64,000 nt of DNA, taken from Haladaptatus cibarius D43. Lineage in GTDB: Archaea; Halobacteriota; Halobacteria; Halobacteriales; Haladaptataceae. Each line of letters starts with the position of its first letter. Within the stretch, counting starts at the first letter, position 1. The stretch covers positions 1,790,082-1,854,081 of the forward strand of contig NZ_JDTH01000002.1 of NCBI RefSeq assembly GCF_000710615.1, read 5' to 3'. Under the pieces are notes generated by a model. That model saw only the letters and a program-made list of their open reading frames with translations, was not told the DNA's origin and did no database searches. Position numbers and translations under genes: made by a program. Shown here one piece after another: positions 1-9,610 of this stretch.

Positions 1-1161
1 CGCGTCTACGAGAACGAAACCGCCATCTGGACGGTGAGAAATCAGCTCATGAGCGAGCGTGCGGTTCGATACTTCCGAAACAACCACGACGCCTTCACCG
101 AAATCACCGAAAGTGCCGAAGGCTACAGCGATATACACTTTTTCTCTGCGAAAATCGTCGGCAGTGACACGGCCGTCCTCCGCTACCGGAGCGACGAGCA
201 GGTCGTCCGAACGCGTGGCGACACCCTCCGATTCGATGGCTTCCGCGAGATAGGGACGAGAAGGATTTCCGACTTAGGTGCCGACGAAATGACCGTTATC
301 GGGCCGTCAGGAACTCACATCACGCGCGCACCGAGCGACGCGACGGTGCGCGGGAACGAACTGGAACTCACCGAATACGACGGCGGGAGGGGCAACGGCC
401 CGTTCGTCACCTTCACGCAGTCCGGCGGCGTGGCCGGAGAATTTTGGAGTTTCGTCTCGGTTTCGGAAACACTCGCTGACAACGTGATTCGAAACCTGCT
501 CCTCAACGTTCTCTTGCCCGCTGTTTCCTTACTGGCGTTTCTCGTGGGATTCGTGTGGCTCAGCGAAAAAACCGTGAAGCGCGACGAGCGGACGGCAAAA
601 TGTCTCGCGGGAATCGTCATGGCACTCGGTGTCCTGACGCTTTTCTTCGGATTACTCGGAATCGCGGACGGCGGTAGCTTCGCCTCAGGAATCGTCATCG
701 CAGGCAGTGCGTACACCGTGCTGGCACTCCTGACCTTCGCGGACGTTCGTCCGACGCTCCCCCGCGTTGCAGGTGGCGTCCTCCTCGCGTGGGGAGCAGG
801 CATAGCGATACTGTTTGCCAGCGCCATCGCCGTCGATAGTTACGTCGTGTCGGGACTGCTCGCGCTTGATTACTACGCCGTCAACAACTTCATGTTCGCC
901 GCGTTTTCCAGCCTCTTTCTGCTCTCGATGGCCGTCGTGGGTTATGCGGTCAGCGACCCGCGATACCGGCGGGTTGCAATTGCCCTCCCACCGACGATGC
1001 TGGCGGTTTCGCTTGCGATGGCTAGACCGATCACGTACGTCGGAACGTCGCTTTATACCCTCTATTCGCTCCTGTTCGTCGGCGTAATTCTGGTCGCTGT
1101 CACCTTCGTCGGGATTCCGGCATTTCTACTCGGCAGGATGATTCCGGCGGAAAAATCGTAG
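1..1161 (+). CDS. Multi-pass membrane protein, 5' end cut by window edge
   Basis: The reading frame is open from base 1, so the true start lies upstream. An internal GTG at 34 is a less likely start. About 150 soluble residues come first, with no motif I recognise. Roughly seven hydrophobic helices follow in the C-terminal 220 residues (first near LLLNVLLPAVSLLAFLVGF, last near LYSLLFVGVILVAVTFVGI). The soluble N-terminal part may be an extracytoplasmic sensor region, but that is inference. It is convergent with truD, with 15 bases between the stops. Function unknown. Confidence 0.6.
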   Translation, partial: RVYENETAIWTVRNQLMSERAVRYFRNNHDAFTEITESAEGYSDIHFFSAKIVGSDTAVLRYRSDEQVVRTRGDTLRFDGFREIGTRRISDLGADEMTVIGPSGTHITRAPSDATVRGNELELTEYDGGRGNGPFVTFTQSGGVAGEFWSFVSVSETLADNVIRNLLLNVLLPAVSLLAFLVGFVWLSEKTVKRDERTAKCLAGIVMALGVLTLFFGLLGIADGGSFASGIVIAGSAYTVLALLTFADVRPTLPRVAGGVLLAWGAGIAILFASAIAVDSYVVSGLLALDYYAVNNFMFAAFSSLFLLSMAVVGYAVSDPRYRRVAIALPPTMLAVSLAMARPITYVGTSLYTLYSLLFVGVILVAVTFVGIPAFLLGRMIPAEKS

Positions 1162-1176
1162 TCACGATGAGTCACT

Positions 1177-2502
1177 TTACCCCATATCGAGCGGGTCGGA
1201 TTTCAGAAACTCCCGCAGGAAGACGGTCGCATACGACCCCGAGGGAAGCGAAAATTCGAACGACAGCGGGTCGTGTCCCACAGTGCAGTCGGTTCGAACC
1301 AGAATCGCCCGGCGGGTGCCGGTTGAATGAAATTCTCCCGGCGAGTTGAAATCGGTCGGTTCGAGGGCTACGTCGGCAAGAATTTCGCGTTCGATTTCGC
1401 CTTGTTCACCCTCCGCGAGTTCGGTTTCCGTGCCGACGAGTGGCGCGGTGACGAACGCTCGACCGCGCTTGCAGTGGCGTTCGATGGTTTTTACGCGGTT
1501 TTCGGTTACCTTCTGTTCTCTGCTCATATCCGGCATGAACAGGCCGTCAACCTCCTCGGCGAAACAGACAACGTCGCCAGCGACCGGTTTGTCGAATGGA
1601 AGCCCGCGTTCCAGTCGCTCGCTCAGGATTCGGTTGAAGATGTACGACTGGGCCGCGTTCACGAGCAATCGCTGGAGATTCGTCGGGAGCGATTCCAGCG
1701 CATCGCGGAAATCCTCCGGTTCGGTACCGCCGTTTTCCACGAGTCGGTGAGCCATCGAGCGTTCGAATCCGAGTCGTCTCGGAAGCGCGTCGAGGACGGC
1801 GTCCCAATCAGGTGCGACTTCTTCGACGCGCTTTCGGGCGGTTTGCGTGTCTTCCGGTTCCGTTTCGAACGGATTGCCCACGTAGGCCATCACGGCGTCT
1901 TCCCACTCGCCGCGAACGATGTGTAGGCCGACTTCGTGCGTGATGGGCCGCAAACTGCCGAACCGTTGCTGACCGAAGAAGTTCGGCACCGCGACGCCGT
2001 CGGCGGAACCTGCGAAATTTTCGAGTTCATCCGCGATTGTGTCTGCGTTTTCCGGACGTTCGGGGTCGGAGACGACGATTTCGAACTCGTTGCCCGCGAG
2101 ATCACCGAACTGGAGTGCTCGCCCTGCTCGTCCGAGCGGTTCGATTTCGGCGTTTCGAATCTCGGGCACGTTTTCCGGATTTACTTTTCGGAGGCTGAAC
2201 AGTTGGGTCGTGACGGCGTACTTGTCCTTCGTTCCGGCCCACGAGACGCGCTCCCTGCTGATTGCCAACTCGCTGGACAAGCGCTTGGCGAAGTCGTTCG
2301 TGTCCCACCCGCGCAGTGTGGCCCGAACGACGAGGTGTGGATACGAACCGGGGTCTGCGCCGAGCGGTTCGACCTCGAACTGCTCGATTTCCCGAACGCG
2401 AAAATCCTCGTCGGTGTCGCGGAGGTGACCGCCCACTCCCGCGGTGTCACTGACGTAATACTCCATACCGACCGCAGTTTCGATGGGGTGTGCCTCGCGC
2501 AT
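1177..2502 (-). CDS. truD: tRNA pseudouridine(13) synthase TruD
   Basis: The 441-residue protein matches the TruD family, which isomerises U13 of tRNA to pseudouridine. The catalytic-loop motif WAGTKDKYA carries the expected Asp near residue 93, and the family motif NFFGQQRFG lies at about 174-182. Length is normal for archaeal TruD, which carries a large insertion domain. The ATG at 2502 gives MREAHPIE; a later Met (GMEYYVSD, residue 13) is an alternative start. It stands alone between a membrane protein and a winged-helix gene. The identification is secure from motifs. Confidence 0.93.
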   Translation of the reverse strand: MREAHPIETAVGMEYYVSDTAGVGGHLRDTDEDFRVREIEQFEVEPLGADPGSYPHLVVRATLRGWDTNDFAKRLSSELAISRERVSWAGTKDKYAVTTQLFSLRKVNPENVPEIRNAEIEPLGRAGRALQFGDLAGNEFEIVVSDPERPENADTIADELENFAGSADGVAVPNFFGQQRFGSLRPITHEVGLHIVRGEWEDAVMAYVGNPFETEPEDTQTARKRVEEVAPDWDAVLDALPRRLGFERSMAHRLVENGGTEPEDFRDALESLPTNLQRLLVNAAQSYIFNRILSERLERGLPFDKPVAGDVVCFAEEVDGLFMPDMSREQKVTENRVKTIERHCKRGRAFVTAPLVGTETELAEGEQGEIEREILADVALEPTDFNSPGEFHSTGTRRAILVRTDCTVGHDPLSFEFSLPSGSYATVFLREFLKSDPLDMG

Positions 2503-2528
2503 TCGTCCGGAGAATGAACCGGACGGGA

Positions 2529-2900
2529 CTAAAGTTCCGCGAGTTCGAGGTAGCCCTGTGCGCCGCCGATTGCGTCGCCGGGCTCGACGATTCCTGCCGA
2601 AGAATCGTATGAAACCAAGCCGACATCTTCCAACTTCGGCAGATGGACGTGATACAGAAGAATCTCGATTTCGTCCGTCATCTCCGAGGATAGGTCGGTA
2701 TCCGCCGTCCCTTCTTCCGCGGCGGCAATGTACTCCGCAAGGTCGTCGATTTTCACTGGCGGTAGTGACTCCGAGAGGTACGAGAGGACGAATCGCCGGT
2801 GAGAACTCTCCAGCACGTCGAAGAGCGTTTCGACCGACAAGTTCACCTCGTCATCCGGGTGTCGCTCTTTCATGTCTACTGTTGCCTGTCTCTCGCTCAT
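2529..2900 (-). CDS. DUF7344-type winged-helix protein
   Basis: A 123-residue acidic protein. The core [22 protein letters not shown], followed by [19 protein letters not shown], is the pattern of the small haloarchaeal winged-helix family now called DUF7344, often found as putative regulators. No sensor domain is present. The start chosen is the ATG at 2900; MKERHPDD inside the protein is a shorter alternative. It lies 26 bases upstream of truD on the same strand and could be co-transcribed with it. The target is unknown. Confidence 0.75.
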   Translation of the reverse strand: MSERQATVDMKERHPDDEVNLSVETLFDVLESSHRRFVLSYLSESLPPVKIDDLAEYIAAAEEGTADTDLSSEMTDEIEILLYHVHLPKLEDVGLVSYDSSAGIVEPGDAIGGAQGYLELAEL

Positions 2901-2982
2901 CGATTGTGTAGTGGAACGTCGTAACCAAATACTGTGTACCTACGTGCGTTGGTAGTGCAGGCAAACGGGGAAGAGCGTCTTC

Positions 2983-4581
2983 TCACTCCCTGTTATCGGT
3001 GAAAAACGTAGACGCGAGTTTTCCCTCCGCTTTTCGCAAATGCTGATGAAGCGTCGCGGGCGCGATTCCCATCGTGTCCGCGATATCCTCGGCCGTGCTT
3101 TTGCGCGGCCAGTCGTAGTAACCAGCGAGATAGGCGGCGCGGAAGGCGGCCCGTTGGCGGGACGTGAGGTCGGACGCGAACGATTGGCGAAAATCGCTTC
3201 GTGTCTCGACCGGCCTATCGACTTCGCGTTTTGCGCTGAGTTCTACGTCGGGATGTGACGACCGAACAGAGTCCAACAGCGTTCGAATGTCCGCGTCCGG
3301 TGACACCTCCACGACGAGGTGTTTCTGGCCGTGTTCGGCTCTGGCGGTTCGAACCTTCGCACCGATTTCGACGACCAAATTCACCAGCGAGTCCGAGACG
3401 GTCAACACCAGCAACCCCGCGTCAGAATGGGAGGAGACGACGCGCGACTCGTCCACGGCAGACAGCGTTTCTGCAACGTCCGTAACTTGTTCCGGCGTGA
3501 CTCCCTCGGTACGTAAATAGTAGAGGAACTTTCCACCGGACAGTGGGACAGTTCCTTCGAGCACGAGCACTCCGCCAGTTTGGCGTGAAAGGGAAACAAG
3601 CACGGCGTCCTCGTCCGCTACGTCGAACTCCAGTTCGACGATTGAGCCAGCGGTCAGGAGTTTCTTGCTTTCGGTCGCGTTGATGGCGAAGCCCACGAGT
3701 TTTCCGAGGGCTTTGAATCCGTCCGCTTCGCGCTCGCTGAAGGCATCGGTGCGGTTCGCATAGACGACGAGAACACCGTACGTCGTCGGGCCGTGGGAGA
3801 GCGGAACCGTGATTCCCGAATGAATCCCTCGCTCGGTTCCTTCGTTCCTGAGTTCCGCTGTGAGAGCGGGTTCCTCGGAGATGTCACGAACGACGACGCT
3901 CTCACCGGTTCGATAGACGGTTTCCGCGGGGCGCTCCCACTCGTCGTTCACCTGCTCACTTACCACTTCGTGGTATCCCTCGTCGTCGCCAGCGGTCGCT
4001 CGCGGGACGATGGCATTCTCGACAACGTCGTAGTCGCCAACCCACGCGAACCGATAGAGGTCGGAATCGACTAACTGGTCACAGACGGTTTGTTCGACTT
4101 CCTCGCGTACCGCCGCCGAGACGAGTGCGTGAATGACCTCTCGAACGAGTTCGTTGATCCGGTTGAACGTCTCCAGTTCGTCGCGCTGTCGGCGGAGTTC
4201 ACGCTCGCGCTCACGGCGCTTGGAGAGGTTTCTACCGGTTCCGACGAATCCGCGAACGGTGCCATCCCCGTCGGTAACCCGCCGTGCGTTAAATTCGAAC
4301 GGAATTTTTTTGCCGTCCTTCGTCAACAGTGCGGACTGTCGTGTTTCGGTTTGGTTGTCTGCAAGAACGGCGTCGATAGCCGCAAATATCGTTTCTTGGT
4401 CTTCTTCTGGGATGAAATCTTCTGGAGTCATCCCCTCGATTTCCGAATCGTCGTAGCCCGTGAGCGCCGTCAAACGATCGTTCCATTGTACGAGTGACCC
4501 ATCGTCATCGAAGGCGTAGAATACATCCGGGAGCGCGTCGAGAACTGCCCGAACAGTTCGTTCGTCCATTACCGTCCTCAT
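2983..4581 (-). CDS. PAS-GAF-HTH-10 regulator, bacterioopsin-activator-like
   Basis: The 532-residue protein has an N-terminal PAS domain (about 5-125; ALPDVFYAFDDDGSLVQWNDRL). A charged linker (RKRRERERELRRQRDELE) leads to a GAF-like domain (about 150-300) and the Bat-type middle domain (about 310-460). A C-terminal HTH-10 follows (LTSRQRAAFRAAYLAGYYDW, then PATLHQHLRKAEGKL). This architecture marks haloarchaeal Bat-like transcription factors thought to sense redox, light or small molecules. No conserved ligand residue can be assigned by eye. The start is the ATG at 4581; ATG 4569 is possible. A longer paralogue lies at 15018-16988. Confidence 0.88.
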   Translation of the reverse strand: MRTVMDERTVRAVLDALPDVFYAFDDDGSLVQWNDRLTALTGYDDSEIEGMTPEDFIPEEDQETIFAAIDAVLADNQTETRQSALLTKDGKKIPFEFNARRVTDGDGTVRGFVGTGRNLSKRRERERELRRQRDELETFNRINELVREVIHALVSAAVREEVEQTVCDQLVDSDLYRFAWVGDYDVVENAIVPRATAGDDEGYHEVVSEQVNDEWERPAETVYRTGESVVVRDISEEPALTAELRNEGTERGIHSGITVPLSHGPTTYGVLVVYANRTDAFSEREADGFKALGKLVGFAINATESKKLLTAGSIVELEFDVADEDAVLVSLSRQTGGVLVLEGTVPLSGGKFLYYLRTEGVTPEQVTDVAETLSAVDESRVVSSHSDAGLLVLTVSDSLVNLVVEIGAKVRTARAEHGQKHLVVEVSPDADIRTLLDSVRSSHPDVELSAKREVDRPVETRSDFRQSFASDLTSRQRAAFRAAYLAGYYDWPRKSTAEDIADTMGIAPATLHQHLRKAEGKLASTFFTDNRE

Positions 4582-4678
4582 GAGTCAATCGCTAACACGG
4601 TGCGTAGCGTATCGGGAGAATCGGTCGCCGAGTCGCTAAAGTGTTTCTAAATTGGTAATTTTTCGGTAGGTATAATTT

Positions 4679-5017
4679 TTAGTACAAAGAGAGATCGCCG
4701 GTAACCCGGTCAACGAGGTCGTCGTCCGCCGGGCCGACTGCGAGCGTCGTCACGGTTCCGGGGTCAAGTTGGGTGTGGCCTGCATCGCGGATGATGGCAT
4801 GGGGAAGTCCCTCTGCGCGCGCTTTTTCCGCGAGTTGGAAGATTTCTTTTTCACCACTGGCCTTTACAACGACTTTCTTCTGGCCGCTTCCCTTCCATCG
4901 TTTTCGTGCTTTGCGTCCCGTATCCTCGTATGCGGAAAGTGACGCGTGTGCAACCTGTGCCGCGAGCTTGCCGCGACCCATCCCGATGTCAGTTCGCGCG
5001 ACGATGGTCTGTTTCAT
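4679..5017 (-). CDS. pth2: Peptidyl-tRNA hydrolase, Pth2 type
   Basis: The 112-residue protein matches archaeal/eukaryal Pth2, which recycles peptidyl-tRNA. Diagnostic stretches are [14 protein letters not shown] near the N-terminus and [18 protein letters not shown] near the C-terminus. The frame stays open further upstream, but the ATG at 5017 matches the family N-terminus (MKQTIVAR), so the upstream extension is not coding. The gene is divergent from the Yip1-like stub 81 bases away. Confidence 0.95.
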   Translation of the reverse strand: MKQTIVARTDIGMGRGKLAAQVAHASLSAYEDTGRKARKRWKGSGQKKVVVKASGEKEIFQLAEKARAEGLPHAIIRDAGHTQLDPGTVTTLAVGPADDDLVDRVTGDLSLY

Positions 5018-5098
5018 GAGCAGTGGTGGAAGTGGTGGAGTAAAACGCTGGCTACTCGATTTGGAAGCTGTTATGTAACTAAAATTAACATTTCGGAC

Positions 5099-5332
5099 AT
5101 GATTCGAGACGTGCTCCGGAACCCTGACCGATTTTTCCGTGAGCGAACGCCGAAACTGCCGTTTCCGCAGACATTCACGATCGTGTTCTTCGTCGCCATC
5201 AGTACGTCTGCCGCAGTTGGTATCATGGGTAGGTGGCTTAGCCAAGCGATCACAACCGCTTCCGAAGGCGACGGCAGCAGCAGGTTCCGTCGCCTTCCTT
5301 TCTTCTATCTGACCATTCTCGGTAGCGCCTGA
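5099..5332 (+). pseudogene. Short Yip1-like N-terminal fragment
   Basis: A 77-residue reading frame begins [16 protein letters not shown] and has one hydrophobic helix ([19 protein letters not shown]). The opening resembles the N-terminus of haloarchaeal Yip1-type membrane proteins, which normally continue for more than 150 residues with several helices. Here the frame ends after a short polar tail. It is therefore either a truncated relic or a genuine one-TM small protein. The family assignment is from memory of the pattern and is weak. Confidence 0.4.
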
Positions 5333-5373
5333 CGACCGAATCTTCTTTACTCACCCCCGCCCGTTCTACCGAC

Positions 5374-5994
5374 ATGATACTCTCCGATGTCGATATTCGC
5401 AGCCGTTTGGAATCGGGGTCGCTAGTCGTCGAACCGATAGACGAACCCGACCTGCAGATACAACCGGCGAGCATCGACCTCCGCCTCGGAAAGGAGTTCC
5501 TCGAATTTCAGCGCACGAACATTCCCTGCATCCATCCGGACAGCGAGGACGAAGTCGATAGCTACGTGGACAAAACAATCGTGGAGGACGGCGACGAGTT
5601 CATCCTCCACCCCGGCGACTTCGTCCTCGGGACGACGAAAGAGCGGGTCGAGATTCCGGCCGACTTGCTGGCCCACGTCGAAGGGAGATCGTCGCTCGGC
5701 CGACTCGCGGTGGTCGTCCACGCGACTGCGGGCGTCGTTGACCCCGGCTATCGCGGCCAAATCACGCTCGAACTGTCGAATCTCGGCACGGCACCCGTCG
5801 CGCTGAAACCCGACACGCGAATCTCACAGCTCATTTTCACGGAGCTCAAAAATTCGGCGGAGCGACCATACGGGTCGGAACGCGGGTCGAAATATCAAGA
5901 CCAAGACGGGCCACAGGCCTCCCGAATCGGTAGCGACCACGAGTTCGGCGGGGAGCAGAATTTCGGGGGAGAGTCGCGGGGAGACGACTCATGA
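5374..5994 (+). CDS. dcd: dCTP deaminase
   Basis: The 206-residue protein matches Dcd, which deaminates dCTP to dUTP for thymidylate synthesis. Key stretches are [33 protein letters not shown] and [14 protein letters not shown], the nucleotide-binding and catalytic region. The archaeal protein could be mono- or bifunctional (dCTP deaminase/dUTPase); this cannot be settled by eye. A polar C-terminal tail of about 30 residues extends beyond the fold. Its TGA overlaps the thiR start (ATGA at 5991-5994), which indicates translational coupling. Confidence 0.93.
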   Translation: MILSDVDIRSRLESGSLVVEPIDEPDLQIQPASIDLRLGKEFLEFQRTNIPCIHPDSEDEVDSYVDKTIVEDGDEFILHPGDFVLGTTKERVEIPADLLAHVEGRSSLGRLAVVVHATAGVVDPGYRGQITLELSNLGTAPVALKPDTRISQLIFTELKNSAERPYGSERGSKYQDQDGPQASRIGSDHEFGGEQNFGGESRGDDS

Positions 5995-6890
5995 AGTTCG
6001 CCGAGGAAATCGTGGTCGAAGAGTTTCTCCCCACGTTTCGTTCGATGCTCGCCGAAGATCTCCGCGAGCGCGGATTGACACAGAGCGAGGTAGCCGACGC
6101 GCTCGGCATCAGTCAGAGTGCGGTGTCGAAATACGCCCACGGAGAGGTTGCACAGAACGACCGTATTCGTGACGACGAGCGCGTGAGTCGTCTCGTGGAC
6201 GAAATCGGCGAGGGGTTGGCGACGGGAAGCATGAGTCAGGTGCAGGCCCTCGTGGAAGTCGAAGTCCTCATCCGGCGACTGGAAGACCACGACCTCATCG
6301 CGCAGTTGCACGAGGAATCGATGCCGAAACTGAAAGGTCACGGCGGCGACTTCAACATCCACGACCCGGAAGACGAACTTCGGGCGACGGAGCGCGTTCT
6401 CACCTCGATGCGCCGGGCGATTCGCATCGTAGAACAGACGAGCGGCTTTTCGTCGCTCATTCCCGCCGTCGGGTCGAACCTCTGTGAGTGTCTCCCCGAC
6501 GCGGATGCGATTGACGACGTTGCCGGGATTCCGGGCAGAATTTTCGACGTGAAAGGCCGCGCGACGATTCCGGCCGAACCCGAGTTCGGCGTCAGCGAAC
6601 ACGTCGCCTCCATCCTGCTTTCGGCGCGCGAAAACGGCGCTAGCGCCCGCGCAGCACTCAATATTCGGTACGACCCCGACGTCATCAGCAGATTGGATGA
6701 ACTGGGCTACGAAACCGCGGAGTTCGATGCAACATACGAGAATCTCGGCGAAACGCTGGGAGACGCGCTCGCGGAGAATCCCGATGCGACGATTCTGTAC
6801 CACACCGGAAGCTACGGCATCGAACCGATTACGTACATTCTCGGCGAGACTGCCGAAGAAACGGCGGAAATAGCGCGGAAAATCGTCTGA
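5991..6890 (+). CDS. thiR: ThiR-type thiamine regulator (HTH + ThiN domain)
   Basis: The 299-residue protein starts with an XRE-type helix-turn-helix (about 25-55; [20 protein letters not shown]). It ends in a ThiN-like domain (about 125-299; ending [20 protein letters not shown]). HTH-ThiN proteins are the archaeal thiamine regulators called ThiR, whose ThiN domain senses thiamine phosphates. Without the HTH, ThiN domains act in thiamine-phosphate synthesis; the N-terminal HTH here favours a regulator. The start overlaps the dcd stop. The thi4 gene and a palindromic putative operator lie 1.7-2.6 kb downstream, which fits a local thiamine regulon. Confidence 0.87.
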   Translation: MKFAEEIVVEEFLPTFRSMLAEDLRERGLTQSEVADALGISQSAVSKYAHGEVAQNDRIRDDERVSRLVDEIGEGLATGSMSQVQALVEVEVLIRRLEDHDLIAQLHEESMPKLKGHGGDFNIHDPEDELRATERVLTSMRRAIRIVEQTSGFSSLIPAVGSNLCECLPDADAIDDVAGIPGRIFDVKGRATIPAEPEFGVSEHVASILLSARENGASARAALNIRYDPDVISRLDELGYETAEFDATYENLGETLGDALAENPDATILYHTGSYGIEPITYILGETAEETAEIARKIV

Positions 6891-6972
6891 GTTCCGTGTT
6901 GTCCGTCTCGTGAATCGAGTCCCCCGACTCGATTCGACTTAATTCAACTCGTCACAACTCGATTCGACTCGA

Positions 6973-7335
6973 CTACACCGGCACTCGCTGCCCGCGTTTC
7001 ACTTCCCGAACGATGTCGTGGGGAAGCATGTCGTCGCGCTCATTTCGAAGGTCGGAAACCGCCTCGGCAAGCGCCACGAGCGCAGAAACGGCTTGGGTTT
7101 TCGTGTCGGCTTGCCCAACCGGTCGAATCGTGGTGTATCGGTTGCCGATGCTGTCCTCCATTTCGAGTTCCCACTCGTCCGCACTCGTCGCACGAACCGC
7201 CTTCACTGCGATATCTCCGTTCTGATGCCGGAGTTCGATTTCGTCGCCACGGATTGGCGACTGCTCCCATCCGGCAGGAATATCACTAGTCTTAGGCAGT
7301 GGTTGCATGCTGTATTGTTTCTGTATCGTTCTCAT
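6973..7335 (-). CDS. Conserved haloarchaeal protein of unknown function
   Basis: A 120-residue acidic soluble protein beginning MRTIQKQYSMQPLP. A middle segment (DEIELRHQNGDIAVKAVRAT, then WELEMEDSIGNRYTTI) reads like a small beta-rich fold. A helical tail follows (AVSALVALAEAVSDLRNERD). I know the general look from haloarchaeal genomes but can assign no function. A GTG at 7359 would add eight residues. A TATA-like stretch (tatata near 7401-7407) lies upstream on this strand. Short CGACTCGATTCGACT-like repeats sit past the stop at 6920-6972. Confidence 0.65.
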   Translation of the reverse strand: MRTIQKQYSMQPLPKTSDIPAGWEQSPIRGDEIELRHQNGDIAVKAVRATSADEWELEMEDSIGNRYTTIRPVGQADTKTQAVSALVALAEAVSDLRNERDDMLPHDIVREVKRGQRVPV

Positions 7336-7359
7336 TTCGTTTAGTTCTTGCCTACTCAC

Positions 7360-7842
7360 GCAGGTAGTTTATGTTGTCCAACGGAACTGGCACACACAAA
7401 GTATATACCAGTCCGGTCTTACTGTTCAGTTACCTCGGGTAGGGGTACACGAGGTTATTTTTTAGACACAGACAGCGTAGCTATGGGTCTGTGAACCGAT
7501 CCCCGTGTCCTCGTTGTTCTCGTCAGATACTTCGAACACGGGGTATGTATTTTCGTCGTTTCCGTTTGAACTGATGAGACGGTACTCGCCCTGACGACGC
7601 GTTTTTCACCGTCTCCGAGCGGTCTGATATATAATATAATAATGGAAATTTTTATGGTATGTATTGAATACTCTGGCCGTTTTAGCGTGGTTTTGGCAGG
7701 AGCCTGTTGACTCGATACCACCGTAAATACCGAGTTCGAACGGTCGTTCGTTAAATTTCCAAGCAATCTCGTCCACAAGATATAATGCCACCGTGCATAT
7801 CCAGCCCCGTCTCTTTTATCGAAACCGGTCGTATCTGCATTC
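7360..7842 (+). other. AT-rich intergenic stretch, no convincing gene
   Basis: This gap lies between two divergently oriented genes. It is markedly more AT-rich than its surroundings, with a run of TA dinucleotides at about 7627-7645 (tatataatataataatgg) that could form TATA boxes on either strand. The longest reading frame here (7455-7862, minus) has a composition unlike the acidic haloarchaeal proteome and no recognisable motif, so I do not call it a gene. Confidence 0.5.
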
Positions 7843-8523
7843 ATGTCCCAGAGCAGAACCACCGCTGCCCAGCAGTTCTACGGGCGGTGGGCGCGGCTCT
7901 ATGACTTCCTCGCGTCGGCGACGCCCGGATTCTCCCAGTTACGTGGTCGGGTCGCCGACCAACTCGGCCTCGAACCCGGCGATACGGTCGTCGAAATGGG
8001 CTGTGGTACGGGGGCGAACTTTCCCCATCTTCGGGAGCGCGTCGGTTCGGACGGAACCGTCGTCGGCGTCGATTTTACCCGCGGAATGCTCGAACAAGCT
8101 CGATGGCGGGTCGAACGCGAAGGCTGGGACAACGTCCACCTCGTGCAGGCCGACGCCGCCACGTTCGAACTCCGCGAGGAGGTTGACGCCGTCCTCGCCA
8201 CGTTCGTCGTGGGGATGCTGGACGACCCCTACACCACCGTCGATTACTGGCTGGACGGCATCAGTCCGGGCGGTGGGCTCGCACTGCTCGACGCAGGCCA
8301 AAGCACGCATCCGTACTCGTGGGCCGTCAATCAGGCCTTCCGCGGATTGGTCGTCGCTTCGACTCCCGGCAGGGGGAAGAACTTCGAAGAACCGCCGTGG
8401 AACGTGCTTGACGACCGAGTCGCGGAAGCGCGGCGGGCGCTGTCGGAGCGCGCAGTCGAGACGAACGACAGCGAACACGCGCTGGGTGTGGTTCGGATTA
8501 CCGGCGGGCGATTGCCAGTGTGA
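7843..8523 (+). CDS. Class I SAM-dependent methyltransferase
   Basis: The 226-residue protein has a Rossmann-type SAM-binding motif I (VVEMGCGTGANFPHL, about residues 47-61). The acidic motif II GVDFTRGMLEQA follows, and VQADAATF corresponds to motif III. It resembles the UbiE/phospholipid N-methyltransferase group. The substrate cannot be deduced. The ATG at 7843 is preceded by the AT-rich gap. The gene is convergent with thi4. Confidence 0.88.
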   Translation: MSQSRTTAAQQFYGRWARLYDFLASATPGFSQLRGRVADQLGLEPGDTVVEMGCGTGANFPHLRERVGSDGTVVGVDFTRGMLEQARWRVEREGWDNVHLVQADAATFELREEVDAVLATFVVGMLDDPYTTVDYWLDGISPGGGLALLDAGQSTHPYSWAVNQAFRGLVVASTPGRGKNFEEPPWNVLDDRVAEARRALSERAVETNDSEHALGVVRITGGRLPV

Positions 8524-8553
8524 AAATAGGCGAAGGTGTGGTTTTTCAGGTTT

Positions 8554-9480
8554 TCAGTCGTCCGCAGTCAACGAACTCCCTTCCATTTCTACAGTCCCAC
8601 CGACATCCAACTCGTCCAACGCAACCTGTGCGGCGCGTTTACCGGACAGAAGCATCGCGCCGAACGTTGGCCCCATTCGGGTCAGACCGTAGGTCGTCGC
8701 GGTTGCGAGGCCAGTCGCAACGAGGCCGTCGTGGACTTTCCCGGCGTGTTCGACCACTTCGTCCTCACTCTTTGCGACCCACATGGAATCGTGGCCGGGT
8801 GAGTCGTGGCCGGGTGCGCCGTACTCTCCTTCCTCGGTTTTGTCCATCCCGGTGTTGTACTCCTTTGCGTGGGAAAGTCCCGGGGCATCCAGCACGCCGC
8901 GCTCTTGGAGTTTCGAGACGACGACTGCGTCGTGGCCCGTGGCGTCGATAACGAGGTCGGATTCGACTGCAATTGGGTCAACACAGGTGAGTTCGCGCGG
9001 GAGGGCGTGAACCGGCGTCCAGTTCATCACCACGCCGCCGACGCGGTGGCCCTCGCGGACGACCACGTCGGTGAACTCGGTCATGTTCTGCATCTTCGCG
9101 CCCGCGGCGCAGGCCGATTCGATGAGGGCGGAACAGGCGTGCGGCCCGTTTGCGACGTACAGTCCCTCCGCCTCGTCCGACTCCTCGTAGGGGACACCCA
9201 GTTCGTCCAAAACGGCCTGTGACGGGTCACGAACCGTGACCTTGTTCATCAGGAATCCGCCGAGCCAAAAGCCGCCGCCGAGGTAGTTGTTCTTTTCTAC
9301 GACCATCGTCTGCACTCCGCGTTCCGCGAGTTCCTTTGCGGCGACCAGTCCGGACGGGCCGCCGCCGACGATGATGACCTCGCTTTCGGAAAACTCGGTG
9401 AACTCGTCGCTCCACGCCGTGCCGATTGCTCGCGTTACTTCCGCCTCGCTAACGTCCGCGAATCCGTCGAAGTCGTGCAT
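8554..9480 (-). CDS. thi4: Thiamine thiazole synthase Thi4
   Basis: The 308-residue protein is a Thi4 enzyme, forming the ADP-thiazole precursor of thiamine from NAD and glycine. The dinucleotide motif [20 protein letters not shown] (about 35-54), [12 protein letters not shown] and the C-terminal [17 protein letters not shown] are typical. A Cys sits at residue 166 in [10 protein letters not shown], the position of the sulfur-donating Cys of yeast Thi4 and of the essential Cys of Haloferax Thi4. Catalytic methanogen homologues have His there. This points to the suicide, single-turnover type. The start at 9480 is supported by the Thi4-like N-terminus and the operator just upstream. Confidence 0.94.
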   Translation of the reverse strand: MHDFDGFADVSEAEVTRAIGTAWSDEFTEFSESEVIIVGGGPSGLVAAKELAERGVQTMVVEKNNYLGGGFWLGGFLMNKVTVRDPSQAVLDELGVPYEESDEAEGLYVANGPHACSALIESACAAGAKMQNMTEFTDVVVREGHRVGGVVMNWTPVHALPRELTCVDPIAVESDLVIDATGHDAVVVSKLQERGVLDAPGLSHAKEYNTGMDKTEEGEYGAPGHDSPGHDSMWVAKSEDEVVEHAGKVHDGLVATGLATATTYGLTRMGPTFGAMLLSGKRAAQVALDELDVGGTVEMEGSSLTADD

Positions 9481-9484
9481 ACCA

Positions 9485-9502
9485 CCTAGTGATATTACTA
9501 GG
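9485..9502. promoter_or_regulatory. Palindromic putative ThiR operator upstream of thi4
   Basis: CCTAGTGATATTACTAGG has perfect 6-base arms around an ATAT-centred spacer. It ends 4 bases before the thi4 start codon. In a leaderless or short-leader haloarchaeal transcript this position would overlap the transcription start, typical of a repressor site. ThiR is encoded 2.6 kb away, so it is the obvious candidate ligand, but that link is inference. Confidence 0.55.
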
Positions 9503-9576
9503 TTGTTGAAAACCGTTTCCCTCTGTTGGTGGTACGAAGATGGCGAACGAAACGTGGCCACTCGTCAATCGAAATG

Positions 9577-9583
9577 TTATTTA
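9577..9583 (+). promoter_or_regulatory. TATA box of the interrupted methyltransferase gene
   Basis: TTATTTA is centred about 31 bases before the ATG at 9611. That spacing fits a haloarchaeal promoter driving a leaderless or nearly leaderless transcript. Confidence 0.45.
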
Positions 9584-9610
9584 TGCAATCGTTCACAGGC
9601 TACGAATCCA

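Noticed and set aside
5895-6803. 302-codon minus-strand frame opposite thiR
   Set aside because: thiR has clear HTH and ThiN motifs and is coupled to dcd; the antisense frame has only shadow composition.
7455-7862. 135-codon open frame on the minus strand in the AT-rich gap
   Set aside because: The composition is basic and Thr/Arg/Ser-rich, unlike acidic haloarchaeal proteins; there is no motif, and it overlaps the methyltransferase start.
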